DNA of 64,000 nt. It comes from Halocatena salina. GTDB taxonomy: Archaea > Halobacteriota > Halobacteria > Halobacteriales > Haloarculaceae. Within the stretch, counting starts at the first letter, position 1; every line of letters starts with the position of its first letter. The translations under genes were made by a program, and so were the position numbers. The notes beneath the pieces were generated by a model. It was not told the origin of the DNA and searched no databases. It saw nothing but the letters and a program-made list of their open reading frames with translations. The stretch is from assembly GCF_023115355.1 (NCBI RefSeq), contig NZ_CP096019.1, forward strand, positions 868,001 to 932,000, written 5' to 3'. Of the stretch, positions 18,577 through 27,470 are shown one piece after another.

Positions 18577-19671
18577 TCAATCGGCCGTCGGCATTGCGGC
18601 GTCGAGTGTCACCGCCGCGTTGCGCTCGCTCGAACGATACGTCGCATCCATCACTTGCTGAACGACGAGCCCTTGTTCGACGGTGTTTACCGACAACGGT
18701 CCCGATCCCCTCACCGCCTCGATGAACCGACGTTGTTCCTGACGATGGGGATTTTCATCGCGGGTCGTGATCTCGGTGTCAGAAAAGTGTGGAGCACCGG
18801 TCGGAGAGGATTCGAACAGAGTGAGTTCGCCGTCGGAGAGATCGAAACGCGCCCCAGCGTCGGTGCCTTGGATCACGAACTCGGTGCTCGGCGTCCGGTT
18901 GGCAGCCCACGCAACATCGAGCGAGATGGTCGAGTTATCCGCACACCGGATGAAGGCGTTTGCGGAATCGTCGACGTCGAAGGGGCCGTCGCCGTGTTCA
19001 CCCCACATTTCGAGGTGAGTGTAATCCGGTCGGTCACCGAACACCGACCGCGTGACGCCCGATACCTCCGTCACGCGGGGGAAACCGAGCAGATACAGCG
19101 CGAGATCGATCGCGTGAGCACCGATATCGATGAGTGCACCCCCGCCGGCGGACGCTTCCTCAGTGAACCACGTTCCCCGACCGGGTACCCCTCGACGCCG
19201 GATGTACTTCGCCTCGATATGATGTATCTCTCCGAATCTCCCGTCATGGATGTACTGCTTGAGCACCTGAACCGGGCTTGCAAACCGGTTGTGGAACCCG
19301 ACCATACAGAGTCCCGACGATTTCTTGGCCGACTCTCGCACCCGTTTTGCACTGTCGGTCGTGTGGGCGACCGGCTTCTCGATGAGTACGTTGTTGTCCG
19401 CTGCCAGTGCCCCCACGGCGTACTCCTCGTGGTACTGGTTTGGCGTCGTGATGATGACCGAGTCGGTCGTCTCGTACAACGACTCGGAATCGTCGTACGT
19501 CGGCACGCCGAACGTTTCCTCGAACCGATCGCGTGCCATCGGGGAGATGTCCATCCCTCCGACGAGTTCGACATCAAGCTGTGCCGTCAACGAACTGAGC
19601 TGTTCGGCGTGATACCGTCCGATGTTGCCAAGACCGACGATTCCGATAGAATGGGGGACGTGGCTGCTCAT
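18577..19671 (-). CDS. Gfo/Idh/MocA family NAD(P)-dependent sugar dehydrogenase
   Basis: A 364-aa protein with an N-terminal Rossmann fold (GIVGLGNIGRYHAEQL), the family EKP motif (NNVLIEKPVAHT, near residue 98) and the C-terminal alpha/beta dimerisation domain including GGGALIDIGAHAIDLALYLLG with the conserved Asp/His pair. Members oxidise or reduce sugars, inositols or their derivatives. It is separated by 323 bp from the end of the ABC operon on the same strand; co-function with that importer and the convergent PfkB kinase is inferred. Confidence 0.9.
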   Translation of the reverse strand: MSSHVPHSIGIVGLGNIGRYHAEQLSSLTAQLDVELVGGMDISPMARDRFEETFGVPTYDDSESLYETTDSVIITTPNQYHEEYAVGALAADNNVLIEKPVAHTTDSAKRVRESAKKSSGLCMVGFHNRFASPVQVLKQYIHDGRFGEIHHIEAKYIRRRGVPGRGTWFTEEASAGGGALIDIGAHAIDLALYLLGFPRVTEVSGVTRSVFGDRPDYTHLEMWGEHGDGPFDVDDSANAFIRCADNSTISLDVAWAANRTPSTEFVIQGTDAGARFDLSDGELTLFESSPTGAPHFSDTEITTRDENPHRQEQRRFIEAVRGSGPLSVNTVEQGLVVQQVMDATYRSSERNAAVTLDAAMPTAD

Positions 19672-19994
19672 TGGCGAAGTGTATAGCCGCAGGATTGATG
19701 TGTATTGCTATATGGAATCGCGCCGTTCACCCCCCGTGGCGACAACTCATGGGCACGAAGTTATCTCTTGACCCACAGCCGACGACGGGGTGTACCCACT
19801 CGAAAGCCATATCGACGGTCCTATCGGCCGAACTTGATAATACAATATCCAATATTAGAAACAGAAATGGATGTTATTGGATAATAAGTGTTCACACAGA
19901 GCATATGAATTACAGTAGAAATGATCGGGGGTGAGACCCTGTTTCGACCTCCAGTCAATAGTGAGCGACACGGCTGTCCGTCGTCGTGAGTACA
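19672..19994. other. Non-coding interval between the importer operon and the dehydrogenase
   Basis: No gene is convincing in these 323 bp. The centre (about 19835-19925) is AT-rich with short direct and inverted ATATCCAATATT-like words. It sits just downstream of the importer operon stop and upstream of the dehydrogenase ATG, so it likely holds the dehydrogenase promoter and the 3' end of the importer transcript. Confidence 0.4.
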
Positions 19995-21137
19995 TCACGT
20001 CGCGTCGGTCTCTGGGCTCTCGGGGTCGAGTCCGTGTGCGACTGCCCCACCGCTGGCGCTGTCAAAGAGATGGACCCGGGAGCGATCGAGAACTACGTGG
20101 ACGCGTTCGTCGATCTCGATGTCGGTTTCCGGTGGCACGCTCACGAGCAGTTGAGCGGACTCCTCGTCCGCTGTTGCGGCATCCGAACAGAGGAGATAGA
20201 CGAACGTCTCATCACCCATCGGTTCGATCACATCAACGACTGCGTTGATCGTCGTGCTCGGAGCCGACAGCCTATCAGCCCGTTTGGAATCAGCGAGATA
20301 CGCGTCTTCGGGTCGAACACCCAGCGTTACGTCGTCAGGAACGTCGGAGAGATGGTCGAATGAGACGCTGACAGCGTCGGAGCTGAAACCATCCGCGGTC
20401 GTCGTTCCGTCGAAAAAATTCATTCCCGGTGAGCCGATGAACCCCGCGACGAACAGGTTTCGTGGCTCGTTGTAACAGGAAAGCGGTGGTGCGAACTGTT
20501 GGATGGAACCGTCGTTGATGACCGCAATGCGGTCGGACATCGTCATCGCCTCGGCCTGATCGTGAGTGACGTACACCACTGTGGTGTCGAGTTGTTTGTG
20601 TAGTCGCTGGAGTTCGGTACGCATGTGGGTTCGCAGCGTCGCATCGAGGTTTGCGAGCGGTTCGTCCATCAGGAAGACATCGGGATTCCGGACGATCGCG
20701 CGAGCGATGGCGACTCGTTGGCGTTGTCCACCCGACAACTCCTCTGGCCGGCGGTCTTTCATCTCGTCCAGCCGAACGATCTCCATCGCTCGATCGACGC
20801 GCCGTTCGATCTCGGCGCTATCGTAATCGCGCAGTCGCAGCCCGAAGCTGACGTTTTCGAAGACGTTCAGGTGGGGAAACAACGCGATGTTCTGGAACAC
20901 CATTGCGATCCCCCTGTCTTTCGGTGGGAGCGTCGTCACGGTCCGGTCGCCGATGTGCACCGATCCCTCGGTCGCTTTCGTGAGTCCGGCGATGATCTCT
21001 ATGGTGGTCGATTTCCCACAGCCTGACGGACCGACGAGGGTGATGAACTCCCCATCAGCGACGTCGAGGCTCAGATCGTCGACGGCGACGACATCTTCAT
21101 AGCGTTTCGTGATGTGATCGAGTGTGAGGCGTGCCAT
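19995..21137 (-). CDS. Sugar ABC transporter ATP-binding protein (MalK/UgpC type)
   Basis: A 380-aa ATPase. Walker A is GPSGCGKST (about 37-45), the Q-loop is in VFQNIALFPH, the signature is LSGGQRQRVAIARA, Walker B is VFLMDEPLANLDA and the switch His is in YVTHDQAEA. A C-terminal TOBE/MOP regulatory domain follows (LGVRPEDAYL and beyond), as in carbohydrate importers. The ATG at 21137 is the natural start (MARLTLDHITKRYEDVVAVD); longer frames read into the permease gene. It is the last gene of a four-gene operon with 2-5 bp gaps. Confidence 0.93.
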   Translation of the reverse strand: MARLTLDHITKRYEDVVAVDDLSLDVADGEFITLVGPSGCGKSTTIEIIAGLTKATEGSVHIGDRTVTTLPPKDRGIAMVFQNIALFPHLNVFENVSFGLRLRDYDSAEIERRVDRAMEIVRLDEMKDRRPEELSGGQRQRVAIARAIVRNPDVFLMDEPLANLDATLRTHMRTELQRLHKQLDTTVVYVTHDQAEAMTMSDRIAVINDGSIQQFAPPLSCYNEPRNLFVAGFIGSPGMNFFDGTTTADGFSSDAVSVSFDHLSDVPDDVTLGVRPEDAYLADSKRADRLSAPSTTINAVVDVIEPMGDETFVYLLCSDAATADEESAQLLVSVPPETDIEIDERVHVVLDRSRVHLFDSASGGAVAHGLDPESPETDAT

Positions 21138-21141
21138 TGTT

Positions 21142-22065
21142 TCACTCCTTGAGTGCGCCAGCGGTGAGTCCGCTGACGATCTTTTCTTGGGCGACAGCCA
21201 CCAGAATCGCGACCGGTAGCACACCGATGAGACTGGCGGCCCCCATCAAGTTGTACAGTTGTGTGTACTGCGTCTGATAGTTGCGTATGCCATACACCAG
21301 CGGTGACCAGTCGGTAAATTCCCCGGTAGTCATCAAAAACGAGAAGAAAAATTCGTTGTACACGTAGATGAACGTGAGCACGGCGACGGTCGCTACACCC
21401 GGTGCCGACAGCGGGATGATCACCCGAACGAGTGCGCCGAGTCTGGTCGTTCCTTCGATACGAGCAGCGTCTTCGAGACCGTCGGGAATCTGGGCGTAGA
21501 ACGTGGTGAGAATGAAGATCGACAGCGGCATGAACAGCGCGGTAAACGGCGGTAGCAACGCGGCAGGCGTGTTGAGCACGTTGGGACTACTGATCCCCAA
21601 CAACGAGACGTTCCCAGCGAACAGTCGGTACAACGGAACGAAAAACGCCGCCGGCGGGAAATAGGAGATCGCCAGCACCACCAACAATAGCGGTCGTCGA
21701 CCGGGAAACTCCAACCGACCGAACACGTATCCCGCAAGGCTCGCAACCACGAGAACGATCGCGGTAGTGCCAAGCGCGAGCATGATGCTGTTTGCCACGT
21801 ACATGTGGAACGGGACTACCTCGAACACCTCGACGAACGACTGCCAGTGCAACCCGTTCGGTGTGAGTCCAACCGAGGCCAGTAGCTCCCGCGGCGTCAG
21901 CGCGATGACGACCAGCCAGTAAAACGGAAACAGGGTTCCAAAAAGGAAACCGAAGATGGCGACGTAGAACAACACCCGATAGAGGCGTTCTGGTCGATGG
22001 ATCGTGCGAGTTACCCACCGTTCTATCCGTCCCGAATCCTCCGTGTCCGGTGTTGATGTACTCAT
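21142..22065 (-). CDS. Sugar ABC transporter permease (MalG-like)
   Basis: A 307-aa protein with six hydrophobic helices and the EAA loop that docks on the ATPase (DGLEDAARIEGTTRLGALVRVIIPLSAPG, conserved EDAARIEG core). MalG-type permeases end in a short cytoplasmic tail, here SGLTAGALKE. The start at 22065 (MSTSTPDTEDSG) follows the upstream permease stop by 2 bp; longer frames overlap that gene and are rejected. It forms the channel with the gene at 22068. Confidence 0.92.
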   Translation of the reverse strand: MSTSTPDTEDSGRIERWVTRTIHRPERLYRVLFYVAIFGFLFGTLFPFYWLVVIALTPRELLASVGLTPNGLHWQSFVEVFEVVPFHMYVANSIMLALGTTAIVLVVASLAGYVFGRLEFPGRRPLLLVVLAISYFPPAAFFVPLYRLFAGNVSLLGISSPNVLNTPAALLPPFTALFMPLSIFILTTFYAQIPDGLEDAARIEGTTRLGALVRVIIPLSAPGVATVAVLTFIYVYNEFFFSFLMTTGEFTDWSPLVYGIRNYQTQYTQLYNLMGAASLIGVLPVAILVAVAQEKIVSGLTAGALKE

Positions 22066-22067
22066 TT

Positions 22068-23048
22068 TCAGACCACCTCCTGAGCGTATCGAACGATGTA
22101 GATAGAGACGAACACCCCGATGATCACGGCAGTGATGAACGCGACCGCAGCGGCAGTCGCATACTGGTTCGTCGAGAGCAATGTTTCGACGACGAGACAC
22201 GACAGCGTCGGAACGGTCGAACAGCCTGCATCCGAGGCCACGACCAGCCCGTACACCCGCATCGCGCCGATCGTCCGGAACAGGACGGCGACCAGCACCG
22301 CCGGAAGGATGAGTGGGAGCGTCACCCGTCTGAATCGCTGCCAACGCGAAGCTCCGGCCACCTTCGCTACATCGTACAGATCCCGGTCGACGCTCTGTAG
22401 TCCGGCGAGGATCAACAGCGCCATGAACGCAGACGTCTTCCAGATGTCCGCCACGATCACGATCAACAGCGAGCTGGCGCTGTCATTGAACGGTTGGTCG
22501 GCCAGTAGACCGAGCTGCTGGAGCGGCTGTGACGCAAAGCCCACAGTGGGATCGAACATGAGATAGAAGATCATCCCCTGAATGACGATGGGCACCGCCC
22601 ACGGCAGGATGATAGCGACCCGTACGAACCGACGCCCCCGAAAAGACCGATCCAACACGAGGGCCTGTCCGAAGCCGATGATCGTCTCGAACGCCACGGA
22701 TACGATGGTGAACAGAAACGTCACGATAATGGCGCTCTGCAACGGGTAGTCGAGATCGAACAACGGTCGGATCAACACCTTCTCGCCGGTGAGAATCCGG
22801 ACGTACTGATCGAGTCCGATGAATTCGCCGAGCGGTTCCGTGAGACTGTTCGCGTGTAATGACATCTCGAACGTACTCGCCAGCGGCCAGAACGCGACGA
22901 AACCGAGAATGAGAAACACCGGTCCCAACAGCAGGTACGCGAACTGTGTTTCGCTTAACCCTTCGATCCAACGCAGCAGGCTCGCGGTCGGTCCCGATCG
23001 TCGACCCTTCTCGGACGCCGTATCCGTAGATGTCGGTTCCGTGCTCAT
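22068..23048 (-). CDS. Sugar ABC transporter permease (MalF/UgpA-like)
   Basis: A 326-aa protein with an acidic N-terminal tail, a first helix (about 37-57) and five further helices. The EAA-type loop reads DLYDVAKVAGASRWQRFRRVTLPLI, with the conserved VAGAS-x-W-x-x-F-x-x-V-T-L-P. Its start abuts the binding-protein stop. It is the partner permease in the SBP-permease-permease-ATPase operon; the sugar is unknown. Confidence 0.92.
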   Translation of the reverse strand: MSTEPTSTDTASEKGRRSGPTASLLRWIEGLSETQFAYLLLGPVFLILGFVAFWPLASTFEMSLHANSLTEPLGEFIGLDQYVRILTGEKVLIRPLFDLDYPLQSAIIVTFLFTIVSVAFETIIGFGQALVLDRSFRGRRFVRVAIILPWAVPIVIQGMIFYLMFDPTVGFASQPLQQLGLLADQPFNDSASSLLIVIVADIWKTSAFMALLILAGLQSVDRDLYDVAKVAGASRWQRFRRVTLPLILPAVLVAVLFRTIGAMRVYGLVVASDAGCSTVPTLSCLVVETLLSTNQYATAAAVAFITAVIIGVFVSIYIVRYAQEVV

Positions 23049-24524
23049 CTATGTGACCTCATTCTCGATCGATCGCAGCTGATCTTTGAGTTCGGTCATC
23101 GCGTTCGTCGTGGGTTTGTCCATAGCGGCAGCAGCGTTGACCTGCTGATAGATAGCCGTCGCCTCTTGGGGCCAGACGGGCGTTGCCGGACGGGAGATCG
23201 CGTTCGTGCCCGCAATCTTCAGCGTCTCCATATACCGGCCGACTGGTTCCTGCTCTGTAGCTGCCGTCGCGTCGTACAGCGCCGGTTTGGGTGGCATCCA
23301 GCCCGTGATCCCCAACAAACCGAGCTGAAAGTCGTCTTTCATAGCGACCTCGATGAGTTCGAGCGCCATCTCCGTCCGGTTAGTGTTGGCGTTGACCGTT
23401 ATGTGCCACCCACCCAGCGCAGAGGTCGATCCCCCGGTACCGGATGCTTGGGCGTTCTCCGACGACACCGCGTACGGGAGTGGCATGACGCCATAATCGG
23501 TGCCGAACGCGTCCTCGGCTGCCAACGAAGCGATCGCGTACGGCCAGTTGCGCATGAACACCGCCGTCCCGTTTTCCATCGCTCTGAGCGTGTCTTGTTC
23601 TTTCCATGAGAGAACGTCGCCCGGAACGATCGACCCTCGATATCCCGAGAGCGCCTCGTTGTCGGTCCCACCGTGGATGAACTGGCGCACCATATCCAAC
23701 GCGTGAACGACCGGCTCGTCGTCAACTGTAACGGGACGGTTACCGATCGGCCCGAACAAGTTTTCGCGTCCACCGAAGTACGCGCCCCCCCACGAACTCA
23801 TGAACTCGTTGAACGTACAACAGGCGAGTCCCTCATAGGTGTCAAACTGAAAGACGAATCCGTGGTCCGCGTCGGTTTTATCGCGTACATCCTGTGCGAT
23901 CGTCGAGAACCGTTTCCACGTCATCGGGGTTGTCGCCCATCCCTCGCCGTTCGGATCGTAGCCGGCATCGGTTACAAGGTCCTTCCGGTACTGTATCGTC
24001 GAGAAATCCGGAAACAACGGTACGCCGTAGAGATCGCCCGAATCCGGATCTTTCGCCGTTTCGACGCTGGCCGTGAAGTAGTCGTTCTCGATCGTCGAGA
24101 GCAACTCACCCGAAAGCGCGTTCGTTAGGTTCAACAGGTGTCCACCGACGATGAACGGGATCGTCCATCCACAGTCCATCAAAAACACGTCGGGATCGAC
24201 CTGATCGGATTGGAGCAACTGCGTGTAACTCTGACGACGCTCACTGGAATCTTGGCTCCCTTCGATGAACTCGATCGTGATGTCCTCGGACAGCCCCTGA
24301 TTGTGAAACAGCTGTTTTATCCGACCACCGTTCTGTCTCACTTGGACTGGATCGAACCCGAACGTAATCGTGTTTCCGTCTTCGCCCTCGTCCCCGTAGA
24401 TACACCCCGCAAGACCCACCGTGATGCTCGAAGCACCGATCGACCCGAGAAACCGGCGGCGCGAGATCCGATCCCGGGAATCGGTCGGTGTGGTATCCGC
24501 CGACATACTCAGTACCTGACTCAT
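23049..24524 (-). CDS. ABC transporter sugar-binding lipoprotein (family 1)
   Basis: A 491-aa Tat lipoprotein (RRRFLGSIGAS, lipobox Cys in GLAGC near 41). The mature part shows family-1 sugar binding-protein features: YGVPLFPDFSTIQYRKDLV and MENGTAVFMRNWPYAI, with a C-terminal AIYQQVNAAA helix. It is the first gene of the importer operon. The 24524 ATG is chosen over the longer frame because TTTATAATTATATTTATAA lies about 20-40 nt upstream. A second ATG at 24506 is possible. It likely binds a mono- or oligosaccharide. Confidence 0.9.
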   Translation of the reverse strand: MSQVLSMSADTTPTDSRDRISRRRFLGSIGASSITVGLAGCIYGDEGEDGNTITFGFDPVQVRQNGGRIKQLFHNQGLSEDITIEFIEGSQDSSERRQSYTQLLQSDQVDPDVFLMDCGWTIPFIVGGHLLNLTNALSGELLSTIENDYFTASVETAKDPDSGDLYGVPLFPDFSTIQYRKDLVTDAGYDPNGEGWATTPMTWKRFSTIAQDVRDKTDADHGFVFQFDTYEGLACCTFNEFMSSWGGAYFGGRENLFGPIGNRPVTVDDEPVVHALDMVRQFIHGGTDNEALSGYRGSIVPGDVLSWKEQDTLRAMENGTAVFMRNWPYAIASLAAEDAFGTDYGVMPLPYAVSSENAQASGTGGSTSALGGWHITVNANTNRTEMALELIEVAMKDDFQLGLLGITGWMPPKPALYDATAATEQEPVGRYMETLKIAGTNAISRPATPVWPQEATAIYQQVNAAAAMDKPTTNAMTELKDQLRSIENEVT

Positions 24525-24691
24525 GGACCCACATATAATTATTGGTTTATAATTATATTTATAAATTTGATGTGTTACTCCGATCATCTCTCTGAAGGGG
24601 GCGTTTCCGGCGATTCCTCGGGATCGCGGATGACAGGATAGACGAATTATATCAGCGTCACTTTTATGAGTCATTAGAGAACTGATACTGT

Positions 24692-25147
24692 ATGGCGCTT
24701 GAGTCCGTTCTTCTCGCGATCGGGGAAGGTGACGCCGAGAGAGTTGGGTTACTGGCCCAGACAGTGATTGACATCGCTGGTCCGGCTGACGGGACGGTAA
24801 CGCTCACCCACGTATTCACAGCCGAAGAGTTCGAAACCGTCCGCTCTCAGCTCGATTACGGGACAGAATCCTCCGTCGATCCGGACGAAGTGGCGCGTCG
24901 TCACACGACGACGCGATCGATCGAAGCGGAGCTGACGGCTGCTAATGTGGATCACTCCGTTCGTGGGTCGGTCGGTCCACACGGAGAATCCATCGTCGAA
25001 ACCGCCACAGAGATCGGCGCTGATCTCATCGTCGTCGGGGGCCGGAAGCGCTCGCCGACAGGGAAGGCCGTGTTCGGAAGCACGGCTCAGGAAGTGCTGT
25101 TGAACGCTCCCTGTCCGGTGACGTTCGTTCGAGAGCAAGGGGACTGA
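24692..25147 (+). CDS. Universal stress protein (UspA) family
   Basis: A 151-aa single Usp domain. The start is ALESVLLAIGEGDAERV. The nucleotide-binding loop is GADLIVVGGRKRSPTGKAVFGSTAQEVL (G-2x-G-9x-G-S/T type, near 113-140), ending in CPVTFVRE. ATP binding is likely since the loop is intact. It lies between the importer operon (divergent) and gfcR. A TATA-like ACTTTTATG sits about 29 nt before the ATG. Confidence 0.92.
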   Translation: MALESVLLAIGEGDAERVGLLAQTVIDIAGPADGTVTLTHVFTAEEFETVRSQLDYGTESSVDPDEVARRHTTTRSIEAELTAANVDHSVRGSVGPHGESIVETATEIGADLIVVGGRKRSPTGKAVFGSTAQEVLLNAPCPVTFVREQGD

Positions 25148-25228
25148 CCCGACTCCCCCTCACCGCCGGGGGGGAAGCGCTATCGGCACCTCGAATGTTT
25201 ATACCTGTAGCCATGAAAGCTCCACCAT

Positions 25229-25867
25229 ATGAAGAACGTCGATGATCTGATCGAGAGCGCGGCGGATCTCACCCAGCGAGGGCTATCGAAAGGTGAGATC
25301 GCGGACGAACTGAACGTTTCGCGGGAGACCGCTAGCTGGCTCATCGAACGCGGCAGCGTTCAAGAGACGACGCCGGGAACGACTGCACAGGTCGGCGGCC
25401 CACACGACATTCACGTCGATTGGAGCGCGCTCGGACGCGATAGCCGTCGACTGTCGTACGCCGGTGCGGCGATGGCCGATCTCCTCACCAAAGAGGGCGA
25501 AGAGGTCGATCTCACGATCGGTATCGAGAAGGCTGGCACTCCGCTTGCCACGACGATCGCCCGAGAGCTGAACACAGATCTCAGCGCGTACAACCCGCGC
25601 AAACACCAGTGGGAGGAAGGCGACATCGAGGAGCTAGAGGGATCGTTCTCCCGGAACTTCGCCACGATCCGCGATCGGGACTGCTACATCGTCGATGACA
25701 TCATCACCAGTGGAACGACGATGACCGAGGCGATCGAAGCGGTGCGGGCAAAAGGTGGAACGCCCGTCGCCTGCGTCGTGCTTGCCGACAAGCAAGGCGT
25801 CGAAGAACTCGAAGGCGTCCCCGTGTTCTCACTGCTCCAAGTGATCCGCGTGGGCAACGATGCGTGA
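25229..25867 (+). CDS. gfcR: GfcR-type transcriptional regulator (HTH plus phosphoribosyltransferase-like domain)
   Basis: A 212-aa protein. The N-terminal helix-turn-helix (about 14-42, LSKGEIADELNVSRETASWLIERG) is fused to a PyrE-like phosphoribosyltransferase domain with the PRPP-type loop YIVDDIITSGTTMTEA (about 152-167). Proteins of this kind were once annotated as orotate phosphoribosyltransferase-like; in Haloferax, GfcR activates genes of the semi-phosphorylative Entner-Doudoroff pathway. Its position next to a sugar importer, PfkB kinase and dehydrogenase fits that role. TTTATAC lies about 29 nt upstream of the ATG. Confidence 0.9.
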   Translation: MKNVDDLIESAADLTQRGLSKGEIADELNVSRETASWLIERGSVQETTPGTTAQVGGPHDIHVDWSALGRDSRRLSYAGAAMADLLTKEGEEVDLTIGIEKAGTPLATTIARELNTDLSAYNPRKHQWEEGDIEELEGSFSRNFATIRDRDCYIVDDIITSGTTMTEAIEAVRAKGGTPVACVVLADKQGVEELEGVPVFSLLQVIRVGNDA

Positions 25868-25962
25868 TGAGTGAAATGCATTGGGAACGGTGTGCAGTGA
25901 ACGACGGAAAGGGAAGGGCTTTTATTAGCCTACGAAATACGATTAGATGCACGCAACACTGA

Positions 25963-26047
25963 GCGTGGGTAGCCAAGCTAGGCCAACGGCGCAGCGTTGA
26001 GGGCGCTGTCCTGTAGAGGTCCGCCGGTTCAAATCCGGTCCCACGCA
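25963..26047 (+). tRNA. tRNA-Leu (anticodon GAG)
   Basis: An 85-nt cloverleaf: acceptor GCGTGGG pairs with CCCACGC followed by discriminator A. The anticodon stem CAGCG/CGCTG closes the loop TTGAGGG, giving anticodon GAG (reads CUC/CUU). It has a long class II variable arm and a T-loop TTCAAAT. No intron is seen. CCA is not encoded. CTTTTATTAG about 40 nt upstream is a likely TATA box. Confidence 0.95.
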
Positions 26048-26060
26048 TAAGCGGAGAACA

Positions 26061-26082
26061 AGACCGGATTCGAATCCGGTCT
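26061..26082. terminator. 22-bp perfect palindrome just after tRNA-Leu
   Basis: AGACCGGATT is followed directly by CGAATCCGGTCT, giving a perfect dyad, with flanking GAGA/TCTC adding further complementarity. Only 13 nt separate it from the tRNA 3' end. The core echoes the tRNA T-arm (CCGGTTCAAATCCGG). It could end tRNA transcription or be a relic of a tRNA 3' fragment left by recombination. The terminator call is an inference. Confidence 0.4.
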
Positions 26083-26133
26083 CTCGCCATCTTTTCCACG
26101 AAGCGATGGACGAGTAGCATCGGAGCGGTCACG

Positions 26134-26550
26134 TTACTCGCTTGACCGTTCCTGATTGGTCATTAGGAACGAATCAACTTCCGCCGCGATCAGTTTTGGG
26201 GCTTCGCTGGGTCCGCCGTGACTGATACCGTCGAACTCAACGAAGCTGCTGTGCGGAAGGGCCGTGTGGACAGCGCGAGCACTCTCACGGAGGAAATCCA
26301 GTCCGTCGGTGCCGGTCAGTACGAGCACGGGAGCATCAACATCGAGACGGTCTGGAAGCCGGTACTGCTCAACGGCACGACTCATACGAAGGACCTCTTC
26401 GGCAAGGTCTACACATTCCGTCCAAACTGACCACGCTGCTAACCAGGCGTCGAGATCGTCACTGCCACCGGGGTGGAGAACCTGTTCGATGTAGCGTTTT
26501 ACCGCCTCGCGGCGTTCATCTTCCTCAGTGATATCCTCGCCCGCCCTCAA
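26134..26550 (-). pseudogene. Truncated alpha/beta hydrolase, N-terminus lost
   Basis: The readable part (about 130 aa) is the C-terminal third of an alpha/beta hydrolase: cap helices (AVKRYIEQVLHPGG), then the strand APVLVLTGTDGLDFL carrying the acid region, and the catalytic His region FDGISHGGPSEAPKLIAAEVDSFL. The lid, oxyanion hole and GxSxG nucleophile elbow are absent. On its 5' side the frame runs straight into IS-like sequence (feature at 26536), indicating that an insertion removed the front of the gene. It lies 86 bp from tRNA-Leu. Confidence 0.75.
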
Positions 26551-26890
26551 GGGCGGGGCTTCCTACAAGGGAAGCCTCGCGTCGAGGGAGGTTTCAGGAC
26601 TGAAACGCCGCAAGCGTCGTCTATCGGGATTGCCGACTCTGTGTGCGGTGTCCTGTGGCGAGTCATCGTCACCAGAAACGGACGCCGTTTCTGGTTGGCA
26701 GCTAGAACTCATCGAGTTCTGGCGACGCCCTGCCGATTTCCAAGGCAGACTCTCTTCCCACGGGGTAGCGCGACCCCCCGTTTGCGGACAACCGGGGTAC
26801 GTCGTTCTCTCAGTAGTGAGGCCGTTTAAACAGAACGGCGCCCGAAGATCAAGGCTACAGGCTTCGGGAGCGACAACTGCAAGACGGTAC
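26536..26890 (-). mobile_element. Probable IS605/IS1341-type end remnant
   Basis: A 355-bp stretch without a gene. At its hydrolase-proximal edge is the hairpin CCCGCCCTCAAGGGCGGG followed by GCTTCC, a pattern I associate with right ends of haloarchaeal IS1341-type (TnpB-only) elements. More hairpins follow: GAAACGG-ACG-CCGTTTC near 26677-26693 and AGAACTC-ATC-GAGTTCT near 26704-26720. No TnpB catalytic or zinc-finger motif survives. It interrupts the hydrolase and reaches to within about 20 bp of the DUF420 start. Family assignment rests on the end pattern only. Confidence 0.4.
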
Positions 26891-26907
26891 CGTGTCTGTT
26901 CTGAGAT

Positions 26908-27465
26908 ATGCACCAACAGATCAAACAGAACGTTCCAGCAGTGACGGGGGTGTTAACTCTCCTCTCGCTCGGATTCGTGTTCGGAGCGGCTCTCCAGATC
27001 ATCCCATCGACCGTATTTCCCCACGTCTCTGGTCTCATTGCGGTGATTCCACACCTCAACGCTGGCATCAGCCTCACTGCGATCGCGTTGATCAGCGCAG
27101 GCTGGTATTTCATCAGGAACGACGCGGTCGAGAAACATCAGTACGCGATGGTGACGAGCTTCGGTCTGTTTGTCGCCTTTCTCGGGTTGTATCTGTATCG
27201 CGTGACGCTCGAAGGGCCGTCACCGTTTCTCGGACCGGACGTGATCAAAACGTACGTGTATCTGCCGCTGTTGGCCATTCACATCCTGCTTGCGATCGTC
27301 TGTATCCCGCTGTTGTACTACGTGTTGTTGCTTGCGCTCACGCGTCCCGTTTCCGAGCTGTACGCGACGAATCACCGGCGGGTCGCTCGGATCGCCGCGC
27401 CGCTTTGGCTCATCTCCTTTTTCCTCGGCGTCGTCGTGTACGGACTGTTGCACGTAGTGTACTAG
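26908..27465 (+). CDS. DUF420 family membrane protein
   Basis: A 185-aa protein with five to six helices. It shows the DUF420 pattern: PHLNAGISLTAIALISAGWYFIR, KHQYAMVTSF, then YVYLPLLAIHILLAIVCIPLL and NHRRVARIAAPLWL. Conserved His residues lie at the helix ends. DUF420 proteins often neighbour haem-copper oxidase genes and are thought to assist their assembly; no oxidase genes are here. Its 5' flank is the IS-like remnant, so its original promoter may be displaced. It converges with the HTH regulator (5-bp gap). Confidence 0.88.
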   Translation: MHQQIKQNVPAVTGVLTLLSLGFVFGAALQIIPSTVFPHVSGLIAVIPHLNAGISLTAIALISAGWYFIRNDAVEKHQYAMVTSFGLFVAFLGLYLYRVTLEGPSPFLGPDVIKTYVYLPLLAIHILLAIVCIPLLYYVLLLALTRPVSELYATNHRRVARIAAPLWLISFFLGVVVYGLLHVVY

Positions 27466-27470
27466 GAAAA

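Noticed and set aside
26061-26082. A second tRNA fragment with a T-arm
   Set aside because: The core is a perfect dyad, but the T-loop and stem do not align with tRNA positions 49-65 (an A-C mismatch at the base next to the loop). It is kept only as a palindrome.
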